50,613 nt of DNA from an uncultured Eubacteriales bacterium (GCA_949294665.1 CASFID010000039.1:1-50613), one strand, 5' to 3'. Numbered from the stretch's first letter, positions 14,750 to 24,035 are shown. Translations and numbers: made by a program. Notes: generated by a model not told the origin, from the sequence alone.

Positions 14750-16129
14750 ATGAAACATATGTCACTGCATGAAATCGCCGCGGCCTGCGGCGGAACTTAC
14801 CACGGGGATCCCTCCCGTGCCGACCGGGAAGTATCCGACGTCGTGATAGACAGCCGTAAGGCGGGAAAGGGCAGCCTCTTTATCGCTATCAAAGGCGCAA
14901 GAGCAGACGGTCATACATTTATCCCACAGGTAATGGAAAAAGGCGCTCTCTGCTCTGTGTCAGAGCAGGATCTCGGCGATACGGACTATCCGTACATCCG
15001 TGTGGATTCGTGCGCGCAGGCGCTCAAAGACATCGCAGAGCACTACCGCCGCTCTCTGGACATAAAAGTAGTCGGTATCTCGGGAAGTGTAGGTAAGACC
15101 AGCACCAAAGAAATGATCGCCTCCGTCTTATCTCAAAGGTACTCTGTACTGAAGACCGAGGGGAATTTTAACAATGAGATCGGCCTTCCCCTCACTGTAT
15201 TCAATATACGTGAAGAACATGAGGTGGCCGTGCTGGAGATGGGGATCAGCGATTTCGGTGAGATGACGCGTCTTGCAAAGATTGCCAGACCGGATATCTG
15301 TGTCATCACCAATATCGGTGTGGCTCATATTGAAACGCTTGGCTCCAGAGACGGTATCCTGAAAGCGAAGACAGAAATGTTTGACTACATGGCCCCGAAA
15401 GGTGCGATCATCCTTAACGGCGATGACGACAAGCTGCGTGCCTTTACACCGGAAAATGGAATATCCCCGGTCTATTTCGGACTTGATCCGGCCTGCCCGT
15501 ACCACGCAGAGCACATAGAAAGCTGTGGGTTAAAAGGCACTGACGCACATTTTGTCACGCCGTCCGGATCTTTTAGCGCTCACATCTCCATCCCCGGCGA
15601 CCACATGGTATACAATGCGCTCGCAGCGACGGCCGTCGGATACACGCTTGGCATGACAGACGGCGAGATTGCCGCCGGGATCCGCGCAAATGTCCCGATC
15701 GCCGGGCGCAACAATCTGATCGAAGGACAGCATTATACCGTCATCGATGACTGTTACAATGCGAACCCTGCTTCTATGCGTTCCTCGCTTGACGTCCTGG
15801 CATATGCGGATACAAGGACAGTCGCTGTGCTTGGCGATATGTTCGAGCTTGGCGACGACAGCGGGAAAATGCACTACAGCGTGGGCGCCCATGCCGCCCG
15901 AAAAGGAATCGACGTCCTTGTATGTATCGGAGCTCTGAGCAGCGAGACTGCACGCGGCGCCAGGGAGACCGCCTCCGGGACCGGTTCACCGATACAGGTC
16001 TTCCACTATGATACCAAATCCGATTTCTTCCGGGAGTCGGAGCAGATACTGCGTGAGAAAGATACGATCCTTGTCAAGGCATCACACGGGATGGAATTTT
16101 CAGAAATCGTAGACCGTCTGACTGTATGA
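14750..16129 (+). CDS. murF: UDP-N-acetylmuramoyl-tripeptide--D-alanyl-D-alanine ligase
   Basis: The 459-residue Mur ligase has the ATP loop VGISGSVGKTSTKEMI near residues 108-123, FNNEIGLPLTVF and AVLEMGISDFGEM typical of MurF, and the late motif DDCYNANPASMRSSLD (family YNANPxS). It couples D-Ala-D-Ala from Ddl to the lipid II precursor in the cytosol. The chosen ATG is 13 bases from AAAGGA, a rather long spacing, but no better in-frame start exists. Its last codons are part of the terminator stem shared with the convergent aroE. Confidence 0.97.
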   Translation: MKHMSLHEIAAACGGTYHGDPSRADREVSDVVIDSRKAGKGSLFIAIKGARADGHTFIPQVMEKGALCSVSEQDLGDTDYPYIRVDSCAQALKDIAEHYRRSLDIKVVGISGSVGKTSTKEMIASVLSQRYSVLKTEGNFNNEIGLPLTVFNIREEHEVAVLEMGISDFGEMTRLAKIARPDICVITNIGVAHIETLGSRDGILKAKTEMFDYMAPKGAIILNGDDDKLRAFTPENGISPVYFGLDPACPYHAEHIESCGLKGTDAHFVTPSGSFSAHISIPGDHMVYNALAATAVGYTLGMTDGEIAAGIRANVPIAGRNNLIEGQHYTVIDDCYNANPASMRSSLDVLAYADTRTVAVLGDMFELGDDSGKMHYSVGAHAARKGIDVLVCIGALSSETARGARETASGTGSPIQVFHYDTKSDFFRESEQILREKDTILVKASHGMEFSEIVDRLTV

Positions 16130-16152
16130 ACTGTCAGACGGTCTGTTCGTTT
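16111..16152 (+). terminator. murF terminator overlapping the stop region
   Basis: AGACCGTCTGAC (16111-16122) and GTCAGACGGTCT (16133-16144) form a perfect 12-base stem with a 10-base loop, followed by TGTTCGTTTA. The left arm codes for the last residues of MurF. Confidence 0.85.
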
Positions 16153-17029
16153 ACTCGTTAAAAAACTTCTCCATCACTTCATAGGCAGGCATCTCTTTGC
16201 CTGTGAAAAGGCGGAACGCCTCCGCGCCCTGCCAGAGCAACATGCCGATCCCGCCCACTGCGGCGCGGCAGCCTGCTTCTTTCGCTTTCTTGATAAGCAG
16301 CGTCTCCCTCGGATTGTATACCACGTCTGCCACTGCCAGGTCTTTGTGAAGATACTCGGCCGGCACAGGGAGTACGTCATCCATCGGACTCATCCCCGCG
16401 CGCGTTGCGTTGACAAGGATGTCGCTCCGGGAGATCACTTCTTTGAGCAGGTCCTTATTTCCAAGATCCTCGATGTAGACTTTCCCGATATCCGGAACTG
16501 CTTTTTTGATCTTCTCTACTGTTTTCTCTCCATTCGCATAAAACTCATCTTTCTGGTTAAAAATAGCGATCTCCGCCACTTTGTCCAGAGCGGCCTGTAC
16601 GGCGATAGCCGTAGCGGCTCCTCCTGTGCCGAGGAGAACGAGTTTCCTGCCCTTGATCTCCACGCCGTGCTCCTTTAAATTCCGTACAAATCCGACTCCG
16701 TCCGTAATATGTCCGGTCATCGTTCCGTCTTCTTCAATGACGACCGTATTGCACGCGCCCACGAGTTCTGCCGCGGGAGACAGTCTGTCTACAAGCTGTG
16801 CGACCGCAGTCTTACACGGCATCGTCACATTGAATCCGCCCGCGTGAAGTGTGCGTAGGGCGTCGAGCGCGTCTTTTGTCTTCTCCAGCGGTACGTCGAA
16901 TGCAAGATATGCGGCGTCAATGCCCAGCTTCTGAAAACTGTAATTCTGCATCGCCGGGGAACCGGAGTGGCCCACCGGAGAACCGATCAGCGCGTAGAGT
17001 TTCGTGTGTCCTGTGATTCTTTCTTCCAT
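16151..17029 (-). CDS. aroE: Shikimate dehydrogenase
   Basis: The 292-residue enzyme shows GSPVGHSGSPAMQNYSF near the N-terminus (shikimate-binding Ser pair), FNVTMPCK (catalytic Lys), GACNTVVIEEDGTMTGHITD (substrate Asp), and the NADP loop VLLGTGGAATAI. It reduces 3-dehydroshikimate to shikimate in aromatic amino acid synthesis. The usual GxNTD is GHITD here, with the catalytic Asp kept. Members with such changes are sometimes YdiB/quinate-type, so strict shikimate specificity is likely but not certain. GGAGG precedes the ATG. It stands alone and converges on murF. Confidence 0.9.
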   Translation of the reverse strand: MEERITGHTKLYALIGSPVGHSGSPAMQNYSFQKLGIDAAYLAFDVPLEKTKDALDALRTLHAGGFNVTMPCKTAVAQLVDRLSPAAELVGACNTVVIEEDGTMTGHITDGVGFVRNLKEHGVEIKGRKLVLLGTGGAATAIAVQAALDKVAEIAIFNQKDEFYANGEKTVEKIKKAVPDIGKVYIEDLGNKDLLKEVISRSDILVNATRAGMSPMDDVLPVPAEYLHKDLAVADVVYNPRETLLIKKAKEAGCRAAVGGIGMLLWQGAEAFRLFTGKEMPAYEVMEKFFNE

Positions 17030-17119
17030 GTTCTATGCCTCCAAATCTATTTTCTAATCCGTAGGATCCAGACTAAAATGCAGGTTCAGTATATCACATA
17101 TCCTTCTCCCCTTCAAACG

Positions 17120-17683
17120 TTAAGACCAGCGTACGTTATGAAGTCTGAGCTCCGTCCATATTCTCTGCAGTTCCGAAAATCTGCCCATCTGCCTGATGTC
17201 CGGGCGATAGACTCCCCGCTCTCTGTCCACACAGTCTTCGTCATTGTACAGTCGGTCTTTTATCTGTTCGTCAGTCTCAAAGTAAAGCCCCATTCTGTCG
17301 ACGTAGTTGAGAAGACTGATGAAGAAGACCGGCCTGTCCAGCCTGGACTGCGCGTACCTGACCAGCCGGATCGTATCGTCCAGAGGCATTTCCAGATCTT
17401 CCTCCCGGAAACCGTCTCCCGCAAGATATCGGAACCGGACATATGCGAGGATTCCCTTATCTCCGTTTAGAAAGATGTATCGCGGATACGTCTCGCGGTC
17501 AGGCTCCCATTCGCTTATATGAAACCTGAACTTCTTTCTGAGATATGTCCTCAGTTCTGTGATCAGCCTGTCCTGATCGAATTTTTCTCCGCCCTCATGC
17601 CGCTGCATCAGGAGTGTGTCAAACGACTCCTGCAGATCGTCGTCCGCCCTGCAGCACCTGGCGGCAAATAATGCCGGATCCAT
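17120..17683 (-). CDS. Degenerate PD-(D/E)XK nuclease-fold protein, partner of the restriction enzyme
   Basis: This 187-residue protein is the last gene of the restriction operon, 13 bases after the nuclease gene. Its second half aligns with that nuclease: LDRPVFFISLLNY and GLYFETDEQIKD here against LDAPVFYVHWLDY and GIFYETSSQVRD there. At the active-site positions it reads YPRYIF and AYVRFRY where the nuclease has LPDCKI and AYFEVKY. The catalytic Asp, Glu and Lys are thus Arg68, Arg83 and Arg85, with the same 15-residue spacing. It should be catalytically dead and may form a heterodimer or read DNA sequence. The start at 17683 follows AGGAGGA; an upstream frame to 17740 overlaps the nuclease gene without a site. 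Confidence 0.75.
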   Translation of the reverse strand: MDPALFAARCCRADDDLQESFDTLLMQRHEGGEKFDQDRLITELRTYLRKKFRFHISEWEPDRETYPRYIFLNGDKGILAYVRFRYLAGDGFREEDLEMPLDDTIRLVRYAQSRLDRPVFFISLLNYVDRMGLYFETDEQIKDRLYNDEDCVDRERGVYRPDIRQMGRFSELQRIWTELRLHNVRWS

Positions 17684-17696
17684 ATGCCATCCTCCT

Positions 17697-18476
17697 CTAA
17701 CTGTCCAACAGTCCGCGCAGCTCGTCGACAAATTCTTCAAAGCTTCTCATACTCAGCAGCGGGGAATACATCTTTTTAAGATAGACTGCCTTTTTTGACT
17801 TCATGTCGTCGCCTTCGCGTTTCGCTCTTTCAAATACTTCATGCCGGTGCGAGATATAGTCTCTCACCTGACTGCTTGTCTCGTAAAATATCCCTTTCAG
17901 GCACGGATAATCCAGCCAGTGGACATAAAATACAGGAGCGTCGAGCCCCTCTTCGATCAGCGCGAGCTGCTTCTCGATCTTTTTATGATCCAGCGTCGCG
18001 CTTCCCTCATAGCAGTATCTTCCCGTCAGATTCTTCGCGGATACAAAAGGAGCTCCGTGGTATTTCACCTCAAAATACGCGGCTGTCGTCCCGTCTCTTT
18101 TTAATATCTTACAGTCGGGAAGGGATTTGTTCTCTGTATCCGCCCGTTCTGTCTTCGCGCCGAGTTTATCCTGTAAGAATCCCATCAGCGCCTCTTCGTG
18201 CTGTTGTCCCATAATGACGTCATACTTCGGAATACTTTTATTCCTCGCAGGAATAAAGAAAGAACCGCACTTTCTGCACATTTTCTTCAGGCCCGGTATT
18301 TTTTCTTTCAGTTCCTTTACCGGGGCGATGTGGTCAGAAGAATTGGCGGTATACATATAGTCATAACACTCCTGATTAAATCCGCTCCATGTAAATTGAT
18401 TTTCAAAAACAGGCACATTTCTGAAAAATTCATCAAATCGGGGCTTGCATGACGCAAGCAGTTCTTCATACAGCAT
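17697..18476 (-). CDS. Type II-like restriction endonuclease, PD-(D/E)XK fold
   Basis: The 259-residue protein contains PD at residues 120-121 (SLPDCKILKRDG) and EVK at 136-138 (AAYFEVKYHG), the metal-binding and catalytic core of PD-(D/E)XK nucleases. A CRKC pair at 67-70 with further Cys could hold a metal. Next to a DNA methyltransferase gene 12 bases upstream, this makes it the cleaving half of a restriction system. Target site is unknown. It is translated third in a four-gene operon, after the TGT-like protein and methyltransferase, so modification would be made first. Confidence 0.8.
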   Translation of the reverse strand: MLYEELLASCKPRFDEFFRNVPVFENQFTWSGFNQECYDYMYTANSSDHIAPVKELKEKIPGLKKMCRKCGSFFIPARNKSIPKYDVIMGQQHEEALMGFLQDKLGAKTERADTENKSLPDCKILKRDGTTAAYFEVKYHGAPFVSAKNLTGRYCYEGSATLDHKKIEKQLALIEEGLDAPVFYVHWLDYPCLKGIFYETSSQVRDYISHRHEVFERAKREGDDMKSKKAVYLKKMYSPLLSMRSFEEFVDELRGLLDS

Positions 18477-18488
18477 AGTGATCCTCTC

Positions 18489-19262
18489 CTATCTTACTTT
18501 TGCCAGACGTTCCTCGGCTATATCGCAGTATTCTCTCACCGTTTCATAGCCGAGATAATGTCTTCCCAGTCTTTTCGCGACAACGGCGGACGTCCCGCTC
18601 CCCATGAACGGATCCAGGACTACCTCGTCTTTGTTGGTGCCCGCCAGTATTATCCTCTCGACTAATTCTTCCGGGTACTGTGCGGGATGCGCGGTTCGCT
18701 CTTCAAAGTTTCCCGATACCATGGATATACGCCACACGTCCGACGGATTCTTAAGCTGGCTCTTATATCGGTCCGGACGATAGTTCAGAGCCGGGACTTT
18801 CACCTCGTCCAGATTGAACGTGTATTTATTTTTATTCTTCACGAACCAGAATACAAACTCATATCTGGGGGAAAACCTTTTGGATGTAGATCCTCCCCAG
18901 TCGAAATTCCATATGATCAGATTCTTAAGATACATGTCTTCAAAATAATCCTGTATCCAGAAGGGCGGCAGGACTACCCCGTCCACACAGCGGTTCTTGA
19001 TGTTCACCCAGATCGAGCCCGTGTCTTTGAGCACTCTTCTGCACTCTGAAAATACAGATTCGAGCATCTTCCGGTAGTCTTCCTCCTCCATGTCGTCGCG
19101 GTATTTAACTCCTTTGCTCTCCAGCACTTTTCCTTTGTTCGTCTTGTTCCCATACTGGATGTCTATATTATAAGGCGGCGACGTCACGATAAGATCTACT
19201 GTTCCCGTGTCTATCTCCGTCATGGTCTCGCTGGATCTGTTATATATCTCGTCGAGCTGCAT
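18489..19262 (-). CDS. Beta-class DNA methyltransferase of the restriction operon
   Basis: The 257-residue enzyme has TSPPYNIDIQYG at residues 27-38 (motif IV) and DPFMGSGTSAVVAKRLGR near residue 216 (motif I), the beta-class order. It methylates an exocyclic amino group (N4-C or N6-A) at the site its partner nuclease cuts. It is preceded by the TGT-like gene (37-base gap) and followed by the nuclease (12-base gap). It resembles the solitary methyltransferase at 11.1 kb in length and motif layout. The ATG at 19262 is preceded by GAAGAGGAGAAA. Confidence 0.92.
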   Translation of the reverse strand: MQLDEIYNRSSETMTEIDTGTVDLIVTSPPYNIDIQYGNKTNKGKVLESKGVKYRDDMEEEDYRKMLESVFSECRRVLKDTGSIWVNIKNRCVDGVVLPPFWIQDYFEDMYLKNLIIWNFDWGGSTSKRFSPRYEFVFWFVKNKNKYTFNLDEVKVPALNYRPDRYKSQLKNPSDVWRISMVSGNFEERTAHPAQYPEELVERIILAGTNKDEVVLDPFMGSGTSAVVAKRLGRHYLGYETVREYCDIAEERLAKVR

Positions 19263-19299
19263 TTTCTCCTCTTCGTGTCCTTTCCATATGTATTCTCTT

Positions 19300-20676
19300 C
19301 TAAAGCTGTCTGTATATTTCTTTCAGCCGGGTGTTGAGCGTATTCGGATAAGCTTTGCAGAAATCATAGAAAGAAGCATAGTCCGCTATGACTTCACACA
19401 GCTTCCTGTGCTGATTTACCGCATGAAGGCCCATCAGCTGCCTGCTGAAATAGTTAGCCTCATTGTCCGAGGATTTCATGGAATAAAGCTTTTTGATATT
19501 CCTGATGCTTCCCGCCTCCTTGCATGCCGGGCACCCGCACAGGGACATATTATCATCCACCTCGTTCAGTCTGACATATGTGCATGGCTCCTCCCTCATT
19601 GTCCCATCCATGTCGATCCCACCGACAAAATATCTGCTGAATCCTACTTTGCGATGAGGGCACGGATCGAATACAAGCCTGGTGGACTCAAGACTTCCGT
19701 CTCCGACACGCCGTACCGGAGAAGCAGCGTCAAAAGATGTGGCTCCACAGAAGTAATTCATTGCAATATTCGGGTATCCTCCGCATCCAAGAGCGTGTAT
19801 CGGCCTGCTGCCCGCCCTTTTTCGCACGATCATGCTTGCCCTCGCAGGCGTGACCGTCTCGATCGTCCCACTCTTTCCCGTCTTCCTGAAATCAATATCG
19901 CCGTACCATGAGTCATCGACCTGTCTGTAGCTTGCAATGCCTCCCAGGGCAAATCCCCAGAACTCACAGGAGTACGCCTTTTCCAACGCCAGGATACGTT
20001 CCGTACACGCCGCATAATCCTCCGGCGTCGCCCCGTGGACCGGCGCCAGGACATGTGGATAATACGATCCTTTTGAGGAAAGATACCGCACGGTCTCTTC
20101 GAGCAGGATGTCGTTTACTTTTTCCGCGTCTATACCCGCAAGAAGGTCTCTCAACCGTTTGTTGCCTTTCTCATTGTCTTTCTCCGTGTACTTTCCACCC
20201 AGATCAAAGCCCACCACAATGTCGAATTTCAGCCTGTCCGCGAAATCATAGTAGTCTCTCATATGACCGATCAGGGCCTCTTTAAACCGGGAGATATCAT
20301 AGTCTACAGACTCCGCGATATATTTCACGATATTAAACGCTCCTGAATCAAGCAGGAACACCTTGCAGTTAAAATCATACTCCCTGCTCTTGTAGCCGCT
20401 GTATATCTCGCCTTTTTGATCGATCAGCTTTCTTCTGATATCATTGTACAGGTCGCCGACTTTGGAGTATCCCGACAGATCGTCAAACATCCGGCTCTGA
20501 AACAGATGCGGATAGCGGTTGTTGATATAATAATAGTTGATAAGAGCAGGCGTATTTCCTGTAAATTCCGAATAGACGATCTCCCTGTCCTTGTCGCCGT
20601 TCCCTCCGCCATAATTATACACCTGGAAAAACGACGGGATCGGCAGGCGTTTCCCGTGAACGTCATAATACTTCAT
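19300..20676 (-). CDS. tRNA-guanine-transglycosylase-like protein (DpdA-like) leading a restriction operon
   Basis: The 458-residue protein keeps the whole TGT active-site plan: LLDSGAFN (109-115, Asp110 as in DSGGFQ), VVGFDLGG (154-161), GFALGGIAS (241-249, as in the GGLSVGE substrate loop), GCGGYPNIAMNYFCGATSFDAASP with Asp316 at the nucleophile place, and a zinc site C380-x-C382-x2-C385 with His418. Tgt enzymes swap guanine for a 7-deazaguanine in tRNA; DpdA relatives do this in DNA. The chain is longer than standard Tgt (about 375) and is diverged. It has its own promoter and is followed by a DNA methyltransferase and nuclease. I infer a DNA target, with base exchange as part of self-marking, but no preQ0 synthesis genes are in the window. 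Confidence 0.75.
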   Translation of the reverse strand: MKYYDVHGKRLPIPSFFQVYNYGGGNGDKDREIVYSEFTGNTPALINYYYINNRYPHLFQSRMFDDLSGYSKVGDLYNDIRRKLIDQKGEIYSGYKSREYDFNCKVFLLDSGAFNIVKYIAESVDYDISRFKEALIGHMRDYYDFADRLKFDIVVGFDLGGKYTEKDNEKGNKRLRDLLAGIDAEKVNDILLEETVRYLSSKGSYYPHVLAPVHGATPEDYAACTERILALEKAYSCEFWGFALGGIASYRQVDDSWYGDIDFRKTGKSGTIETVTPARASMIVRKRAGSRPIHALGCGGYPNIAMNYFCGATSFDAASPVRRVGDGSLESTRLVFDPCPHRKVGFSRYFVGGIDMDGTMREEPCTYVRLNEVDDNMSLCGCPACKEAGSIRNIKKLYSMKSSDNEANYFSRQLMGLHAVNQHRKLCEVIADYASFYDFCKAYPNTLNTRLKEIYRQL

Positions 20677-20734
20677 CCTGTTGTCCTTTCGTGTATTGCC
20701 AAACTTTTAAACCGTCCTCTGAGCTGCTCCTTAT

Positions 20735-20762
20735 ATTCTATCAAAAAACAGGAAAATCGCAA
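20735..20762 (-). promoter_or_regulatory. Promoter of the TGT-like/restriction operon
   Basis: On the minus strand TTGCGA (20757-20762), 16 bases, TAGAAT (20735-20740). It lies about 60-85 bases before the start codon of the first gene, with no other promoter visible in the tight gene junctions downstream. Confidence 0.6.
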
Positions 20763-20791
20763 GGTTTTGCCCGATATGGGAAGATCAAATT

Positions 20792-23266
20792 TTATTCATA
20801 ATCTCTTAACCGTTCCACAATAGAGCGATTTCTTGCAAGTTTTTTATAGGATAGAAGCGGTGCTGTCGTACATATCAGTATGACTAGAATAATAGCACTG
20901 ACCAAAGGAATCACCGGCACTTTGAACGGAATCCCCATATAATTCATGGACTGAAAGCAAATATAAGTGATAGCAGATCCAATCGTCAGTGTGATAAGTA
21001 CGGAGAAAGTCGCATATAAAACACCCTCTCGAATCAAAAGTCGGTCTATTTGTTTCCTGGACATCCCAACGCTTTCCATAACAGAAAATGTTAATTTTCG
21101 ATTCTGTATACTACTCGTGATTGTATTCGTATAATTTAGTACCCCGACCAGCAGAAGCAATAAGGCGATTATTGTGCCCGTCTCCATCATGTTTCCCTGT
21201 GATTCTTGAATTGTTTTCATATCCTCATATTGAGATTCAACGTGTAGATCATTACTATATGAACTATTGTCTATAAGAGATGTAATCTTTTTTTCTAACA
21301 CTTCATCATATTTCTGATTATAATAAATATACACATCTAATATAGTCGGCTTGGAAGTCAGACTTTTTAAATAGTTTTGACTTACAAGCAACGAAGCGCC
21401 TATATCTCTCCCGCTATACTGCGTTTCAAAGGACACAGCTTCAATCATAATTTCATATTGTTTACCTTGAAAATTAAAAGGGACTTTCTGATTCAAATAT
21501 TCTTCTGGTATTTCAGAGCCTTCATACTGTACTATGCAAACTTCCCCATTAAGAAAATCTTGTTTATCGACAGGAGTATTCAACGATTGATTCACATAAT
21601 CAAATTCTTCTTCATCAATGCCTATTAACATCCCATAATAATTTGACGGATCAGCTTTATAATCTGCTATAATTTCTTCAGCAGATACATATGGCGTCCT
21701 TTCTATATAGTTTGTTATCCACATATCAGAAAAACCGTTTGATACATATGGAAAACTAATTGGTACTCCCTCTACAATATGAAAGTCTTTAATACCGTCC
21801 ATCTTTCCTATCTCTTCAACAAAAGAGTCCTCTATGGCCGGCTGAAGAGAATTGATATCCTCTGTGGTTTGTGTCTGGTTCTGAACAACAAAATCGGCAT
21901 TCCAGTAGTTAGGCAGTACCGTTCTTTCTCCCTGGCTGCTTATAATCGTCGTAAGACAATAAAATACAGATAAACTTGTTGCCAGCGACAGTAATACGAT
22001 AACTGTTTTCTTTTTATCTTTTTTAAACTGTTCAAATGCCATTCTCCAGAAGAAAGCGCCTTTTTTCTTTTTATATCCTTTTCCATCAGATATACATTCT
22101 CTATATTTTGCAGCTTCTACCGGTGTAACCTTTGTTGCAATTTGAATCGGCTTTCTCATTCCCAAAAGAATAGAAAAGACTGTCACAACAATACTTACAG
22201 TTAAAATCACTGGATTGAATTGCAATGCCATATTGCCAGTCGAAATACCCAATACTCCAAGAATATAAGGTACTAATTTTATGGACACAAGAATACCTGA
22301 CAGGTTTCCGATAAACACCCCTGATATTCCAACAATCATCATTTGCTTTGTTATGAAACGAACAAGCTGTTTCTTTGTCATACCCAGAGATTGAAGCAAT
22401 CCATAATATCGTATCTTCCCTGAAACGGACAGATACAAAATATTGTAAATCAGAAGATATGCGCTTAAACATATGACAAGAGCCAGACCGCATATGCCAA
22501 GCAACAGCTTAAAAGAATTTTCGATATAACCTGTCGGAGCAAAAATTTGCCTGTCTGAGAAATCCAAAGATTTTTCTATGGATTGTATTGTAGTTGGTAA
22601 AACGTAGTTACGGTTCAGTTTTATGCAAAGGATTCCATCATTTTTTAAATCATATCCTGTTTCATCATAAAAGGCTTTTGACACAAATCCGGCAGATGTA
22701 TCTCCGTAACCGTCCCATATACCGCTGATAACAAATTCGTCCGTATGGACGCCTGTATTATTCTCATAAGTTAAAACAAGCCTATCTCCAACAGACAGAT
22801 TTTCATTTCCACAAGCTTTTAGAATATCTTTTGTAACCATCAATTCATTTTTATTTTGCGGATAATGTCCATCTAATTTTGTTCTTGCAGGTGACATCAG
22901 ATTATCCCAGAATACTTCATCACACCATAACAAACCGATTTCAACAGTATGATCAAACTCGGAACTTTTAATAAACCCAGCATAGGATTCCATACCTACA
23001 CTTTGTATATTTTCGTTTTGCCGTAAAGTATTAAGCTGTTCTGATGTAAAACCGTTCATAGTCGTAATATCATATTCAGCTCCATTTAATCGCGTATTCT
23101 GCAATCTGCTTGAATCCAGATAAGCCAAGCCGATCGTAAATACACAGAAAACCATAAACGCAGATAAAATTATCGTGAAGAACAAAATTCCATATTGCTT
23201 TTTATTTGATTTAACGCTGTTTTTTGCCAGCCTGTTGATAATCGCCTTATTATTATTCGCCAACAT
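20792..23266 (-). CDS. FtsX-like ABC transporter permease (antimicrobial-peptide type)
   Basis: The protein of about 824 residues has an N-terminal membrane helix, an extracellular domain, a three-helix FtsX block around residues 250-370, a fourth helix and large second extracellular domain, and a C-terminal FtsX block (NYTNTITSSIQNRKLTFSVM then ESVGMSRKQIDRLL). This duplicated layout is found in permeases that move or sense lantibiotics, bacitracin or other peptides in Firmicutes. The start at 23266 (GGGAG 8 bases upstream) overlaps the ATPase stop by 14 bases, so the two are coupled. The two-component system just upstream probably controls it. Substrate unknown. Confidence 0.9.
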   Translation of the reverse strand: MLANNNKAIINRLAKNSVKSNKKQYGILFFTIILSAFMVFCVFTIGLAYLDSSRLQNTRLNGAEYDITTMNGFTSEQLNTLRQNENIQSVGMESYAGFIKSSEFDHTVEIGLLWCDEVFWDNLMSPARTKLDGHYPQNKNELMVTKDILKACGNENLSVGDRLVLTYENNTGVHTDEFVISGIWDGYGDTSAGFVSKAFYDETGYDLKNDGILCIKLNRNYVLPTTIQSIEKSLDFSDRQIFAPTGYIENSFKLLLGICGLALVICLSAYLLIYNILYLSVSGKIRYYGLLQSLGMTKKQLVRFITKQMMIVGISGVFIGNLSGILVSIKLVPYILGVLGISTGNMALQFNPVILTVSIVVTVFSILLGMRKPIQIATKVTPVEAAKYRECISDGKGYKKKKGAFFWRMAFEQFKKDKKKTVIVLLSLATSLSVFYCLTTIISSQGERTVLPNYWNADFVVQNQTQTTEDINSLQPAIEDSFVEEIGKMDGIKDFHIVEGVPISFPYVSNGFSDMWITNYIERTPYVSAEEIIADYKADPSNYYGMLIGIDEEEFDYVNQSLNTPVDKQDFLNGEVCIVQYEGSEIPEEYLNQKVPFNFQGKQYEIMIEAVSFETQYSGRDIGASLLVSQNYLKSLTSKPTILDVYIYYNQKYDEVLEKKITSLIDNSSYSNDLHVESQYEDMKTIQESQGNMMETGTIIALLLLLVGVLNYTNTITSSIQNRKLTFSVMESVGMSRKQIDRLLIREGVLYATFSVLITLTIGSAITYICFQSMNYMGIPFKVPVIPLVSAIILVILICTTAPLLSYKKLARNRSIVERLRDYE

Positions 23267-23948
23267 GGAACCCACTCCCTTTTAATATCTTCCCGTCCTC
23301 AATCTGAACGATTCTGTCCGCCATTTGTGCAATATCGGTATCATGCGTAATAACGATCAATGTTTGCTGATATTGTCTGCTTAATATCTTCAGCAATCCG
23401 ATCACATCATGGCTGGTAGAAGTATCGAGATTTCCTGTTGGTTCGTCGGCAAGGACAATCGCAGGTTTCGCTGCTAAAGCCCGGATAATCGCTGCACGCT
23501 GTTGTTCTCCACCGGACAGCATTGCAGGGAGCATTTCCTGTTTATCTGATATATTTAATATTTCCAACAGTTCCTGAATAAAATCTTTATCAATCTGTGC
23601 GCCGTCTAACTCAAGAGGGAAAATAATATTGTCATATACATTCAAATCTGGTATTAAATTATACTGTTGAAAAATAAATCCTACTTTTCTTCTTCTGAAA
23701 AGAGCAAGCTGTTCGGCATTTAGTGTTTCAATATTTACTCCATCAACAATGACAGTTCCACTGCTGGGCGTGTCTAATCCTCCAATCATATGCAGAAGTG
23801 TACTTTTACCACTTCCGGATTTTCCAATGACAGAAACAAATTCTCGTTCAGCAACCTCAAAATCTACGCCATCCAGCGCTTTTACGGTCTGTTTCCCTGT
23901 TTTATAGTATTTTTTTAAATCCTGTGTTTTGACAATCATATTTTTCAT
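23253..23948 (-). CDS. ABC transporter ATP-binding protein (LolD/MacB-type)
   Basis: The 231-residue ATPase has Walker [10 protein letters not shown] (42-50), Q-loop [12 protein letters not shown], signature [15 protein letters not shown], Walker [13 protein letters not shown] and switch His VITHD. It powers the FtsX-like permease encoded next. AAGGAGG lies 8 bases before the ATG at 23948. Upstream, after the two-component system's terminator, the minus strand has TGTGA direct repeats (near 23965-24006) and a -10 TACTAT, plausible targets for the response regulator. Confidence 0.95.
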   Translation of the reverse strand: MKNMIVKTQDLKKYYKTGKQTVKALDGVDFEVAEREFVSVIGKSGSGKSTLLHMIGGLDTPSSGTVIVDGVNIETLNAEQLALFRRRKVGFIFQQYNLIPDLNVYDNIIFPLELDGAQIDKDFIQELLEILNISDKQEMLPAMLSGGEQQRAAIIRALAAKPAIVLADEPTGNLDTSTSHDVIGLLKILSRQYQQTLIVITHDTDIAQMADRIVQIEDGKILKGSGFHVGE

Positions 23949-24007
23949 ATTCAAGTCCTCCTTATGATCACATAGTAAAATAAAAAAATCACAAACCAGT
24001 CACAAAA

Positions 24008-24034
24008 AGAAAAAATCACAAAACTGTGATTTTT
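24008..24034 (-). terminator. Terminator of the RR-HK operon
   Basis: AAAATCACA (24012-24020) pairs with TGTGATTTT (24025-24033), loop AAAC. On the minus strand it is followed by TTCTTTTTG. It separates the two-component genes from the ABC genes. Confidence 0.75.
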
Positions 24035-24035
24035 C

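Noticed and set aside
19300-20676. Housekeeping queuosine Tgt
   Set aside because: Length is about 80 residues over the usual, key motif is DSGAFN not DSGGFQ, no queA, yajC or secD gene is nearby, and it is operonic with restriction genes.
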